The position numbers and the translations under genes were made by a program. The notes under the pieces are model-generated. The model did not search any database. It was not told the origin of the DNA and was given only the letters and a program-made list of their open reading frames with translations. 64,000 nt of DNA from Callorhinus ursinus (taxonomy: Eukaryota > Chordata > Mammalia > Carnivora > Otariidae). Positions within the stretch are counted from its first letter, which is position 1. Each line of letters starts with the position of its first letter. The DNA is taken from NCBI RefSeq assembly GCF_003265705.1, contig NW_020312828.1, forward strand, positions 54,603,137 to 54,667,136, read 5' to 3'. Of the stretch, positions 12,290 through 23,992 are shown piece by piece.

Positions 12290-12795
12290 ATAAATGTATC
12301 TTTGCCAGAGGGGATTGGGCCATGCCAGACACTCTATGCCAGCAGTGTGATTTATGGTGGGGGCCTTGGGCCACACAGTATCTGCTTCAGGGTCTGGAGA
12401 CTAAGGTCATCCACATCTGTGTGCCAGCCCCCAACAAAATCTTAGACACCAAAGTTTAGGTGAATTTCCCTGTTTGGCAGTACTTCCGGTGAGTTACCAC
12501 ACATTATCGCTGGGAAGAATAAATGCTGTCTGCAAGATTCTCAGGAGAAGATAACTGGAAGCTCCATCCCTGGTCTACCCTGAGCCCTGCTCTCTGTGCT
12601 TCTTCCCTTTGTTGGTCTTTAATCTGTATCATTTCACTAAAATGATACAGGACTCATTTTCTGAATCATGTGAGTCCTCCTAGCAAATCAGTGGACTGCG
12701 AGTGTGATCTTGGGGACCTCCTAAATTATGCTCAGACTGACATCTTTTGCTAACAGGAAATTTGCTCTAGGTCTAAAAATATATGCACACAATCC
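12290..12795 (+). mobile_element. Probable ancient LTR
   Basis: 'catccacatctgtgtgccagccccc', 'tgtttggcagtacttccgg', 'ctgggaagaataaatgctgtc', 'gtatcatttcactaaaatga' and 'tgtgagtcctcctagcaaatc' follow in order the 3' part of an old mammalian LTR type. The subfamily is not named. It contains AATAAA at about 12518 and an 11-bp perfect hairpin at 12624-12650. Confidence 0.5.
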
Positions 12796-13505
12796 CTGTT
12801 CTTCCTCCCCCAGGCCCTGTCCACAATGAAGTCTTCTTTGGTGGGCTCATGGACACTGCACCCTCGCACAGTCTATCCTTCATTGCTGCTTCTGTGGTCA
12901 ACTCTAAGCTGAACCTGGAAGGAGATTAGGAATGTTTCTATCCAGCAATTATCCTTCCAACCCGACATCTCATTGCTTCAGCTTCCGATTTCCTAAACCA
13001 TTGAGCTATAGTGTCAAATTACCCTCAGCTAAACCGTGCTGGCATTAGCTAAAAATGGCTTAGGACACTTCTTTTGGGAGACTTCGCTTTATGATTAGGG
13101 ATAGAGAACACTGGCTTTCTGAAGAAGAAACAGTAGAGGAAGTATTTAGGGAAAAAAAAAATTCAATGCCTGTTTACAAGTGACCCCACTCTAAGGTGGG
13201 ATCAAGATGAGGTAAGGAAGATGTGCTCTCTGATAAGGGAGTTGAATTTGGAGTAGCCTTTCTTCATTTGGCCATTTCCAGTGGTTTTCTTTTAGCTGTA
13301 TTGATAGAATAACTTTTTCCCCACCAAGGGGAGAGATCTGAAGCACTTTATATGTCTTTGAGTAGAAATTCTGGCACCTCTAGTTATCCCACCAGAGAAC
13401 CCCTCCCTAAGTTACTTGCACCAGTCTTTGCTTCTCCCCAGATATCAACCTCTTTATCTAGCTCTTTGGAATCAACCTTTATTGTGATTCTCCCTTTAGT
13501 CGTAG
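12796..13505. other. Unique DNA, no gene seen
   Basis: No open frame beyond chance size and no repeat recognised. A 71-codon frame at 13352-13567 runs into a poly-T tract, so it is not a gene. Confidence 0.5.
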
Positions 13506-13509
13506 ACAA

Positions 13510-13538
13510 CCTTTTTTTTTTTTTTTTTTTTTTTTTTT
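13510..13538. repeat. Poly(T) tract
   Basis: A run of about 28 T residues, possibly the tail of a degraded antisense retroelement, although no body was recognised next to it. Confidence 0.9.
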
Positions 13539-13624
13539 ACTGTGGATTCTGTCTTGACTTCATGTAGTCCTCTATAGCTCCCATTACACCTGTCTCATGA
13601 CGTATCTCCCCCTGCGTGTTGAAT

Positions 13625-13725
13625 GACCTGTGTCGACACATCCTTGTGTTCCCAGCACCTAGCCTAGTTCTTGACATAAAGCAGTTGCCCGGTTGTCGCT
13701 TCTTGAATTAATGATTGGACGACAG
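13625..13725 (+). repeat. L2 3'-end fragment
   Basis: 'ttgtgttcccagcacctagcctagttcttgacata' with 'ttgaattaatgattgga' follows the 3' end of LINE-2 ('tgtatccccagcacctagcacagtgcctggcacata ... ttgaatgaatga'). Confidence 0.6.
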
Positions 13726-13729
13726 GTAG

Positions 13730-14600
13730 GCCCACTCCACTTCCATGCTCCGAACTGCCTCCAGGAATATCACTTTAGGTCAGAGACTTGGCACTTTCCA
13801 TTTCCTGATCCGATCATTTTCATAATTTATGGGATATGATAAAATGGTTTTTCTTTTAGCTTGATGAATAAGGACATCAATGAAATTTTTTTTTCCAAAC
13901 AAAAAGATGGAAAATGATCAACAAATCTTGGAGCGTATTTATTTAAAAATCAATATTTAATAAGCGGATCAGAGGTAGAACAATTGCTAAATATGATATA
14001 AAATAAAAATTGGGTCACTAGAGACAGAGAGGGGAAACAGAGAGCCTTCTTACAAATTGTCATTCTTCAATTAAAGATTACATTCTATTTTGGTAGCGTC
14101 TCTGCTGAGAGCATTCCCACAGTTTTTAATAGTTCAGTCTCAGCTGTCAGGAACATTTGTGTTAATTTCTCTTGTTCAGCACACACAGAAATTGCTGTGC
14201 CTGTTGTTTGCAGATACCAGAGTTGGCTTCCTAATAATGTGACTGAAAATGTCCATCAAATATAGCTGTAAAAATTCCCTTCTGTTTCCTGAAAACCTGG
14301 GGATGTTATAAGATTCATCTGCTGGAATGACAAATCATATAAAAACTAAATGTAACAACAGATCTATTTAGAGATTCTATTTTTTTTTCTACATTAACAG
14401 ACTGGCGAAAATGAAGGGAAGATACCATGTGATGATCTTGTTGGGCTGCATTATCATTAGTTTCATGGACAGGGGACTTGTATGTCATTCTGAAAACTGC
14501 ATGTGGAGGATAGGTATAGCAAGAATTAGACAAAGAATACTCCTGAATCTTTAAGTGAATTCAAGTACTTCCTGTTGTCAATCATCTTTTGAATCTTCTC
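13730..14600. other. Unique DNA, no gene seen
   Basis: The longest frame is 72 codons on the minus strand at 14315-14533, without recognisable features. Confidence 0.5.
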
Positions 14601-14604
14601 CATG

Positions 14605-15475
14605 GGGAGATTACTGCTATAACAAATCACCACAAATTTAGCTGTAAATGGGTATACAAACCAGATCCATTTGTTACCTCGCAGTCCTGCGGGTCAGAAG
14701 TCCAAGTGCAACATGGCTCAGCTGATTCCCTGATCTGGGTTTCACAAGACCCAAATTAAGGTCTTGGCAAGGTGTGTTCTTTTCTGTAGGCTCTAGGGAT
14801 GAATCTGTTTCCAAACTCACCGGGATTGTTGGAAGTGTTTAGTTTCATGGGATTATAGGACTGAGGTCCCATTTTCTTGCTGGCTGTTGGCTGATAGTTC
14901 TCTCTTCTAGAGGCCACCTGCATTCCCTGGTTCACAATCCCCCTTTGTTCATCTTTAATGACAGTAGTATAGAGTCCTTTTTTTTTTTTTAAGATTTTAT
15001 TTATTTATTTGACAGAGAGAGAGAGACAGCGAGAGAGGGAACACAAGCAGGGGGAGTGGGAGAGGGAGAAGCAGGCTTCCCGCTGAGCAGGGAACCCGAT
15101 GCGGGGCTCGATCCCAGGACCCCGGGATCATGACCTGAGCCGAAGGCAGACGCTTAACGACTGAGCCCCCTAGGTGCCCCTGGTTGAGTCCACTCTTCTT
15201 GACCTTCCCTCTTTCTCCTCTCTTTTTCTGCCTTACTCTTCTACAGATCTTTCTTCTGATGCCAGCTAGAAAAATTTCTCTGCTTTAAAGGGCTCATGTG
15301 ATGCTATGGGGCCCACTTGGATAATATGGGATAATCTCCTTATCTTCAGGTCCATAACCTAATTATACCTGCAACATACCTTTACAGCAGTAACTAGGTT
15401 AATGTTTGATTGAAGAACCAGATGTCAGGAATCTTGGGATGGGAAGACATCCTTATAATCCTGCCCAACACAGGG
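14605..15475 (+). mobile_element. Old LTR-like medium-reiterated repeat, split by a CanSINE
   Basis: 'gctataacaaatcaccacaaattta', 'cagtcctgcgggtcagaagtcc', 'attaaggtcttggcaaggtg', 'ggactgaggtcccattttcttgctggctgt' and 'agaggccacctgcattccctgg', then beyond the CanSINE 'aaagggctcatgtgatg' and 'ggataatctccttat', trace one element in order. It resembles MLT/MST-class MaLR LTRs. It is non-coding and interrupted at 14978/15181. Confidence 0.65.
14979..15180 (-). mobile_element. CanSINE (antisense) inside the old LTR
   Basis: Poly-T and (TTTA)n tail, GA-rich middle reading 'gacagcgagagagggaacacaagcaggggg', and head ending 'cgactgagccccctaggtgcccc'. Both flanks carry 'gagtcc' (about 14971 and 15185), consistent with a short or decayed target duplication. 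It is close to the young subtype. Confidence 0.95.
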
Positions 15476-15559
15476 GTGGCAAGTAGAAACAAATGTGGCT
15501 GGATGGTGGATGCAGGTTTCCTGCTGATGCATGTAGAATACTGCATGAGTTAACGCCCA

Positions 15560-15750
15560 TAACCACTGTGCACTGAGGTCATGCTAGAAGGCAGGCACTT
15601 TGTACACGTGACCTAATCCTCAAAACAATCCTGAGAAATGGGTGCATTATCACTTTAGTGATGAGAAATGCAGTTCCAAAGATAAAGGTATTAGGTAACT
15701 CTCCTCCGGTTTTACAATTTTCAAGTTGTAGAGCTTTTCAGCCCAGAACT
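15560..15750 (-). repeat. MIR SINE (antisense)
   Basis: 'gaaggcaggcactttgtacacgtgacctaatcctcaaaacaatcctgagaaatgg' and 'tgatgagaaatgcagttcc' follow the reverse complement of MIR ('ccaggcactg...tttaatcctcacaacaaccctatgagg...gatgaggaaactgagg'). Confidence 0.75.
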
Positions 15751-16670
15751 GATTGACTTGATCTGATCGACTTGTGGATTAAAGGAAACAATGTCTACAT
15801 AACATCTAGCAGAGTGTTTGACCTATATTTTATAATAGCTGAGTGGCAATTGATGGGTTCTTTAAAATTTTCATTTTTTTCCCCACTATTTGTCCCCTCC
15901 CCTCACCCTCATCTCACTATTGGCTCACTACCCTCACTCCTGAACCTGCTGTATGCCAAGTATAATGCTAGATATTTTTCATTCTTTTCTCATTTATGTG
16001 CATTGCATTTAAGGATGACGGTAAGATAATGAAAGTGATATTTTAAGAAGATGGAATAGTGTGTAGAGAAGAAAAGTATATTTATTTCATGCTGCAGCAG
16101 GCAGTGGAAGCACCTGCCACCGCCCCAGGAGAGAAGTGGGGCTCCCCTTGGGAGCAGTGTGGGCTCACCCTCAGTCCCTAGACCCCAGACCCTCTCCCTG
16201 TGTTAACAGCACAAATAGTAACTCTCCGGCTTCAGCAACAGGACAGAAACTGCTAGCGCTCAGGCAGTAAACAGTCAGCAAATTATTGCAAAATAAAAGC
16301 ATACACATGGATACTGAAATAATGTGTATCAGAGTCATTAGAATTCTTCAAGAGTTTAGAATTTCCAATTTAAAAAAGTGCCACTGTAAGGCAGATATTC
16401 ACAAGCTTACAAATAGATATTAAATTTAAAGATTGCTGCATTCGATTGGAAAGAACATTATTTTTATATGAAACCAACTATTTGGGGAAGACAACTTGAA
16501 TATTATTTTTGTCCTTGTTACTGAAGATACATCAATAGATGTGTAAACAGTGTTTTGAATTCTGTACAAATCATGAAACCACTTGTTTTCTTAAATGCCC
16601 TCCACGCGCTGCAAAAGAATGTCAGAGGAGAAATGAAAATGGTGTTGTATACATTCACATTTAAAATTAA
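15751..16670. other. Unique DNA with a GC-richer core, no gene seen
   Basis: Mostly AT-rich, but 16100-16260 is clearly richer in G and C than its neighbours (caccgccccagg, ctagaccccagaccc). No frame, splice pair or CpG cluster supports an exon. See the matching finding. Confidence 0.45.
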
Positions 16671-16671
16671 A

Positions 16672-16780
16672 TGGATTCAAGCCCCATGTTGGGCATAGAA
16701 CTTACTCAAAAAAATAAATGAAATAAAATAAAAAAGTAAAAAATCAATAAAAATAAATATATTTTAAAAATTGTAACCTT
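16672..16780 (+). mobile_element. CanSINE 3' fragment
   Basis: 'ttcaagccccatgttgggca' followed by 'tagaacttactcaaaaaaataaa' and an A-rich tail matches the 3' part of an older, CT-poor CanSINE subtype. The head is missing. Confidence 0.7.
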
Positions 16781-16784
16781 TCTC

Positions 16785-18130
16785 CAAGACTGATATCACT
16801 TTCAATTTTATGGATGAAAATGAAGTTGCTAAAAGTACAAATCATGATGACCTAATAAAATGGATTTGTAGAAAAGTCAGCTAGAAAACTCATATGCACA
16901 ATCAGGATATATTAATAAATTATTTCTTGTTACTTTGTGTGGAACTGTGACACCGAGAATGCATATTTTTTGGAATTTGTAAGTTTAGGCTGTTGTACAT
17001 GTATCACTATTACCCCATTACATTTTAAAAATAATAAAGTATTTTTAAAGAAAAAAGATCAATGTTTTAATACCTTTAATTGCACCTTTCTCCCTGTCTT
17101 TTGAAAAAGGGGCCTGACATTTTTATTTTGCACTGGGCTCTGCAGATTATGTGGCTAGTCCTGCTTTCCTTTATCTAATTTTTAAATGTCTTTTTCCCCC
17201 TTTGTCATTCTTCAACACCTCCTGTCTGCAACATTTATCCCTTCATAGATTTGGGATTTTTAGCCAGCTCTTAGGACATTCTTTATTATACATAATTTGG
17301 CTGTAACTGTGGACAGCTAGCTGATAGTGGTGGTGGCTTTAATATCTGAAAAGCTGGGTTTATGATGATCATATCAGACATTATTTTTTCAAATATACTT
17401 TAAAATTATGTATTACATTTCATAAAAATCAGAAAGATTAAGTCTACATCAGATCACTAACTTAAAAAAGTAAAAAGATATAAAAAGTGAAAGATTTAAA
17501 GAAATAAATTTGAGTATAATCTCAGCTCTAAAAAGTGGTTAGGGGCATCTGTCTAATCCAGTAATTTTATGGGTGAGTGAAGTGCAGACTATAGAGTTTA
17601 AGTGATTTCTTCAAGCTAATTTGGTACTTTTCTTATCCATCACTAGTTAATGTGATTTTAAATGATCTAATTGTGTTAAATGAACCCATATGACTCCATT
17701 AACCTGAATCGCTTTCTTAGAATTAAGGTCTTCCTGATGTTCTCCTCTGTAACTGAGAGCAGTAGTACATGGAACCTGTGTGTTCTTGTGTTCTTTCTTG
17801 CCATTCCCTTTCTTTCTTCTCAGCTTACCTTCTTACTTGAAGAACAAAACTGGTTTTTTGTTTTGTTTTCTGTGTCATGTTTTTTACTTACAAACTTCTG
17901 AGACTTTCAGAACCGTAAGCTGTGTTGACTGATGACCAAGAATGCCTGTGACTGGCTTCTGCTTGAACCAGGTAAATTCCTCATATGGTCTTGTGGACAT
18001 TTTCTGGGTCTTTTTGCTCTTATTTTTCTGTTAGAAGAAGTAAGCTTATAGAATACATTATTCCACATGAGGAGTATGATTCTATTTTAGCATACCTTTT
18101 AAGTTACTCTGAAATTTAAAGTTAGTATTA
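16785..18130. other. Unique AT-rich DNA, no gene seen
   Basis: Nothing recognised except a possible short antisense MIR core at about 17560-17650 ('gggtgagtgaagtgcaga ... agtgatttcttcaag'). The 73-codon frame at 17680-17901 is hydrophobic with no family. Confidence 0.5.
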
Positions 18131-18134
18131 TTAC

Positions 18135-18295
18135 CTAAAAAGAAGACTCTTGAATCAGATAACTAATTTCCAATACTAGCTACATATTTGTTAGCTTTAT
18201 GACTTTAGGCAAGCTACTAAATTCTCTAAAAATGGGGCTAAACATATCTACCTCATGGGGTTTGAAGACCGAAAGATCATTAGACTTTTGAGAAG
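18135..18295 (+). repeat. MIR SINE
   Basis: 'atatttgttagctttatgactttaggcaagctactaaattctc' and 'atctacctcatggggttt' correspond to the MIR core 'gctgtgtgaccttgggcaagttacttaacctctc ... tacctcatagggtt'. Confidence 0.7.
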
Positions 18296-18439
18296 CATTC
18301 TCTGCTCACCATTTCCCTTCTTGCTTCAAGAAAGTATTTAATTGTCCTGTTTATAATTTGTAACAAATATTTGTCTTCTTAATAAATATATTTGGCAAAA
18401 AAATAGAGGAAAGAATCATTAGTTTTATAATTTATATTC

Positions 18440-18965
18440 CTGCTTCTCTAATTGAAAATAATGCTGATTTATGATATTAATTCTTATATGTATTTGGGAT
18501 AATTTCAGGACTTTGTTCTTTCTTTGTTTCATTGGTATGTTTGTTTTGAAAACCATTTGGTTTTCATGATATGTCTTTATGCATGATGATGCTAATACCA
18601 TTCAATATCCATCTTTTTCAGATTTTTAGTAGTTATTCTTGCTTGTTTACTTTGTATCTATGAAATTTCATAATTATCTTGTTTCAAAAATTCTTGTCAT
18701 TTTTATTAAAATTTAGTTAAATTTATAACTCATTTTAATGACAGTTAACACCTTTATAATGTTAAGTGTTCTTATCCAACAAAATAGCATGTCTTTGATC
18801 AAGGCTTCTTTTGTATGTGTTAGCAACTTGGAAGGTTTTCCATATAGGTCTTGGAAATTTTTGGTCAACTTTGTTCTAGGAATTTAATCTTTTGGGTTGC
18901 TGTTATAAATTGTGTCTTTGCTCTCATCACAGCATTTTATTGGTTGCCTTTTGAATTTATGAAAG
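18440..18965 (-). mobile_element. Old LINE-1 ORF2 fragment (antisense)
   Basis: 'aaatttataactcattttaatgac', 'catgtctttgatcaaggcttcttttg', 'ggttttccatataggtcttg', 'ttgttctaggaatttaatc' and 'ttgctgttataaattgtgtc' follow the antisense order of the ORF2 region just downstream of the reverse transcriptase. Very decayed. Confidence 0.6.
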
Positions 18966-19808
18966 TTTAGCTTTAGACTAGTACCTTATGATCCATTGAA
19001 AAGCATGAATTGCTAAAGAACAATAACAGTCTTATAACAAAACAGTTGTCAAAAAATAATCCTCTATCATGTATTCAGAATTGTCATTTTTATGACACTG
19101 GAATGAATTCCCCAAAGAAAATTTACACTGTAATCCCTTGTACTAACCACGTTTGCTCTGAACATATTCCTCAGCTGACCCAGATGATGGGTTCTTGGCA
19201 TGCTCCGTCACTTACTGTCAAGTTAACATGAACACGTATTTTCTGGTCTTATTTTTTTTCCTGACACTGGAGTCAGATGGAAGAAAAAAAAAAAATCACT
19301 GCATGACTAATTCACACTTAGGATAGAATGTTTATTTTATGCTGCTCAAGCAGATTCACCTCTTAAATATCATTCTGTCCTCACCCATGAAATTATTAGA
19401 TGTTAAAAATAGATCTTAGAGAATACCATGAACCCAATAAAATCAAATAGTTCACTTTAGATTTTGATCAAGTTTCACTTGAAAGATTATTTTTCTGAGA
19501 TAACTTACTAAAAAAGAGTCAGCTATATATGGTTGCAAGCTGCCCGAAAAGGCTGAGGTGAAGCCTTTGAGAAATGTTATTGAGTTAAAACAAGAGGAGC
19601 AACCAGCAAAATATGGGCCATTTGTGCTCATTCTTCTCTTTCATATGAGTGTTCTTGGAATGTGATTTGTTGCTTTTCAATGTACATATGGACCCCTTGG
19701 TCTAGAGTAGATATGGGCATGAACACACACAGAACCGATGGCCTTGAAGGCCTGAGTCACATAGTTGACAGCCCAGTGCTTTGGCCAAATGCAAAGCTCT
19801 TGCCCAAC
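18966..19808. other. Unique DNA, no gene seen
   Basis: A 73-codon frame (19010-19231) has no recognisable features. No repeat recognised. Confidence 0.5.
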
Positions 19809-19810
19809 AT

Positions 19811-20162
19811 GGCTGCGGTGGACTGAATGTTTATGTTCTCCCCAAATTCATATGTTGAAACCTATTTCCCCAGTGTGTTGGTATTAGGAGGTGAAGCCTG
19901 TGGGAGATGATTTGGTCATGAGAGTGAAGCCCTCATGAGTGGGATGGGTACTTCTACAAAGGACACCCCACAGGGCTCTCTAGCCCCTTCCACCATGTGA
20001 CGTTACAGCCAAAAGACGGCTGTCTCACCAGACACCAAACAGGTCAGTGCTACGATCTTGGACTCCCCAGGCTCCAGAACTATGAGGAATACCACATATC
20101 TGTTGTGTATAAGCCTCCCAGTCTGTGGTATTTTGTTATAGCAACCCAAGTGGAATAAGACA
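19811..20162 (+). mobile_element. ERVL-MaLR solo LTR
   Basis: Nearly complete LTR. Landmarks in order: 'ggtggactgaatgttt', 'caaattcatatgttgaaacc', 'gtgttggtattaggaggtgaagcc', 'tcatgagtgggatgggta', 'ccttccaccatgtga', 'atcttggactccccaggctccagaac', 'gtctgtggtattttgttatagc' and end 'ggaataagacag'. There is no internal region on either side, so it is a solo LTR or an end fragment. The subfamily (MLT1/MST) was not resolved by eye. Confidence 0.85.
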
Positions 20163-20164
20163 GT

Positions 20165-21699
20165 AGACTTACAAAATTAAGTTTTTATCTTTTTCTTCTT
20201 TTTCTTTCCATGGGAGTTATGGAGAAGGTTAGGCAAAGTAAAGACGATATTGCAAAGAATATAATAGCAAGAATACGAACATCACTCACTGAGAATGTGC
20301 TATGTCTCAGGGAAGTTTTATTATGGATCTTCTCTAAAGTCATTATCAATTAGAATATATTTGGTGATTATAGAAAAATTATACAGAAAATAAAATCAGA
20401 ATAATGGCTATTAATTGTGCAAAACTTAGACACAGAATATGACTATTTCTAAATACATTTTGCTCAGCCATTGTGGACTGGTTAAAACCTTTGTTACAAT
20501 AGCTTAGATGAGAGCTTAAGGATACTTAGTCTAATTGAGATAAACTGAGACAGAGAAGAAAGATCTGGTGCAGAATTAGAACTACTAGTTTTTACTTTTG
20601 TTTTATTTTAACCAATAAATATTTTTTTCCCAACCCTTAATGTAGAGTTTGACTCTTTTGCCAAATTTGCTTTCTCTGTAAATATTAATGAAACTGTTAA
20701 AATATTATACTAGTTATTATTTGATTGACAAATGTTATCAGTATCATTATCTTAAAAAGTATGCATGTGAATATTTTTATTGAACTACAAAATAATTTTA
20801 TAATAGGAAGTTTTTCATGATGTAGCACAGATGTCTTTGTATCTGAAGAAATTATACATGAGATTTCATCTCTGTGCCTCTTAGTAAACATGAAAACCAT
20901 TATTACTTCCAGATGCAAGTGTTATTAAATAAGTAATCTGAGGATAAAAATACAAGCAGTAGTATTATTTCAAATATGAATATTTTAAATTAACTTGGCA
21001 CCAGTATATTGGCTATAATATTTTCTATGAAGGATATATTGTTACTCATTTGTAGAGAGATTCTAATCAAGTGTATTCCTGAAAGACAGGGTCAGTGATT
21101 GACAGCTTATATGAATAATAATGGAACTCAAATTTTCAACATGGTTTTGCAATATGTTTTCTGTACAAAAACAAGATAAGATTTCTTATTTAAAATTCTC
21201 TGTAAATATGAGACTAACATCTTGCCAATTTGTTGGAGATACTTTTCCTTTCTGAATGGCTGCTGTGAGTACATCATCTGGTTGATTCAATAATGTTTGG
21301 TTGGGGTCTGTTTGAGTTACTGTTGACTGAGTAAAATTTCAAATTAACTAGGTGACTATAAATATCCCCCAAGCCTCAGTCAAGTTAGGTTAGGCAAAAG
21401 TTTGAAATTCACAATCAGAACAGAAATAATGTCATCTCACTACTCTATGGAAGGGATGGATATATGATTCTGCTTTTTCTTTTATCTGAAGGACAAGTTG
21501 AACATGCCATAGGAATTGAATTAAATTTTATATAAAATCTCAGCAGCTAACTGAACTGTAAAAAAAGAAAAATCAACTTACTGATTGTTTTAGCTACCGT
21601 GGCAATTAACTAGGCAGATTTTTTCCTCCACTGCATTAGCATTAAATAAAAATCCTTTCAATAGAGCAAATAGGCTAAGTTTTTGAAAATATGGCACCT
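20165..21699. other. Unique AT-rich DNA, no gene seen
   Basis: No frame above 73 codons and no recognised repeat. Confidence 0.55.
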
Positions 21700-22213
21700 A
21701 AGATGCTCATTAACTTTTTTTAATTGACATATAATTCACATACAATATCCTATTAGTTTCAGGTATACATCATAGTGATTGGATATTTTTATGCATTATA
21801 AAATGATCCTAGATAAGTCTAGCTACAATCTGTCATCAAACTGCATTATTACAATATTATTGACTACATTCCTTGCTGTACATTACATGCCCATGACTTA
21901 CTTACTTTATAACTGGAAGTTTGTACCTCTTATTCCCTAATACCTATTTCAGCTGCCCCCACCCATCCCCCTTCTAGTAACCTATGGCTTGTTTCCTGTA
22001 TCTATGAGTCTGTTTCTGTTTTGTTTGTTTGTTTGCTTAGATTCCACATGTAACTGAAATCAGATGCTGTTTTTGTCTTTCTCTGTCTGACTTATTTCAC
22101 CTAGCAAAATACTCACAAATTTCATCCGTGTTATTGCAAATGGCAAGATTTCATTGATTTTTTTTTAATGGCCGAGTAACATTCCATTGTATATATATAC
22201 CACATCTTCTTTT

Positions 22214-22418
22214 TTTAAAGTTTTTTTTTTTTTTATTCATTCGAGACACAGAGATACAGAGGAAGAAAGAGAATATGTGCAGGAGGAGAGGCAGAGGGAG
22301 GGGGAGAGGCAGGCCCCCAGCTGAGCAAGGAGCCCGATGCGGGGCTCCATCCCAGGATGCTGGGATCGTGACCTGAGCCGGAGGCAGATGCTTAACCATC
22401 TGAGCCACCCAGGCGCCC
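22214..22418 (-). mobile_element. CanSINE (antisense) inside LINE-1
   Basis: Poly-T tail, GA-rich body and head ending 'ccatctgagccacccaggcgccc'. Flanks carry the duplication tac(c/t)acatcttctt at about 22198-22211 and 22421-22434. Confidence 0.95.
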
Positions 22419-22886
22419 GTATACTACATCTTCTTTATCCATTCATCTATCAGTGAACACATATGCTTCCATATCTTGGCTTTTGTAATTAATGATGCAG
22501 TAAACATCAGGGTGTATGTATCTTCAAATTGGCGTTTTCGTTTTCTTCAGATAAATACCCAGAAATAGAATGGCTAGATCATATAGTAGTTCTACTTCTA
22601 ATTTTTTGAGGAAACTTCATACTGTTTTCCATAGTGTCTGCATTAATTTACATTTCCACCAATAATGTATGAGGATTCCCTTTTCTCCACATTCTCACCA
22701 ACACTTGTTACTTTTTGTCTTTTTTATAATAGCCATTCTAAAAAGTGTGAGGTGATTATCATCTCATTGTGGTTTTGATTTGCATTTCCCTGATGATTAG
22801 TGATGTTGAGCATCTTTTTATATTTCTGTTGGCCATCTGTAAATTTCCTTTGAAAAAATGTCTATCCAAGTCCTCTGCCCACTTTT

Positions 22887-23072
22887 TTTTTAAAGATTTT
22901 ATTTATTTATTCATGAGAGATGGAGAGAGAGAGGGAGAGAGAGAGAGAGAAGCAGAGGGAGAAGCAGGCTCCCAAGGAGCAGGGAGCCCGATGCGGGACT
23001 CGATCCCAGGACCCTGGGATCATGACCTGAGCCGGAGGCAGACGCTTAACCATCTGAGCCACCCAGGCACCC
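22887..23072 (-). mobile_element. CanSINE (antisense) inside LINE-1
   Basis: Tail 'aaagattttatttatttattc', GA-rich middle, head 'ccatctgagccacccaggcac'. Perfect 16-bp target duplication tcctctgcccactttt at 22871-22886 and 23073-23088. Confidence 0.96.
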
Positions 23073-23360
23073 TCCTCTGCCCACTTTTAAATTAGGTTTT
23101 TTTTTTTTATTAAGTTTTGTAGGTTCTTTATATATTTTGGATATTAACCCTTTATCAGATTTTTGCTAGCAAATATTTTCTCCCATTCAGTAGATTGCCT
23201 TTTCATTTTGTTGATTCTTTCCTTTGTTGTGCAAAAACCTTAATGTAATCCCATTTGTTTATTTTACTTTTGTTGCCCTTGCCTGAGGAGACTGGTCCAA
23301 AAAAATAGTGCTAAGACTGATGTCACAGAACTTACTGCCTATGTTTTCTTCTAAGAGTTT

Positions 23361-23980
23361 TAGGAATAAACTTAACCAAGAAGGTGAAAGGCCTGAACTC
23401 TAACTATAAGACACTGATGAAAGAAATTAAAGACAACACAAATAAATGGAAAGATATTCTGTGCTCATGGATTGGAAGAATTAATATTGTTAAAATGTCC
23501 ATACTACCCAAGGCAATCTACAGATTCAATGTAATCCCCCTAGAATACCAATGGCATTTTTCACAGAATTTGAAATTCTTTATTTTAGAATAAAGAATAA
23601 AGAATCCTAAAATTTGTATAGAACTGCAAAAAACCCAAAATAACCAAAACAATCTTGAGAAAGAACAAAGCTCCCTGATTTTAAACTATACTACAAAGCT
23701 ATAATAATTGAAACAGTGTAGTACTGTCATGAAAACTGACACATAAATCAATGGAATAGAACAGATAGCCCAGAAAAAAAACCCAGATATATACAGTCAA
23801 CAAATCTATGACAAAGGAGGCAAGAATATACACTGGAGAATAAGCCTATTCAATAAATGGTGTTGAGAAAACTGGACAGTTCAATGCAAAAGAATGAAAC
23901 TGGACCACTGTCTTACATCATACACAAAAATATATTTGAAATGGATTAAAGCCTTGAATGTAAGACCTGAAACCATAAAG
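23361..23980 (+). mobile_element. LINE-1 ORF2 segment, inverted 5' part of the twin-primed copy
   Basis: 'aggaataaacttaaccaagaaggtg', 'acaacacaaataaatggaaag', 'tactacccaaggcaatctacagattcaatg' and, at the right end, 'gtaagacctgaaaccataaa' form a sense ORF2 stretch. In the LINE-1 consensus, the sequence that follows its right end is the sequence with which the antisense half (21715-23360) begins on its own strand. The remnant frame at 23384-23593 is ORF2, not a host gene. Confidence 0.9.
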
Positions 23981-23992
23981 ATACTCATTTAC

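Larger units (their letters stand above)
21715..23360 (-). mobile_element. LINE-1, 3' half in antisense (part of a twin-primed copy)
   Basis: Reading rightwards: 3' UTR text from a short poly-T (21714-21721), then the antisense of the ORF2 carboxy-terminal region ('ttgtggttttgatttgcatttccctgatg' at about 22770, 'ttctttatatattttggatattaacccttt' at about 23112, 'tctaagagtttt' at about 23350). The copy breaks at about 23360, where orientation flips (next entry). Two CanSINEs sit inside it (22214-22418, 22887-23072). The frame is fully decayed. A diverged 15-bp target duplication is at 21700-21714 and 23978-23992. Confidence 0.9.
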
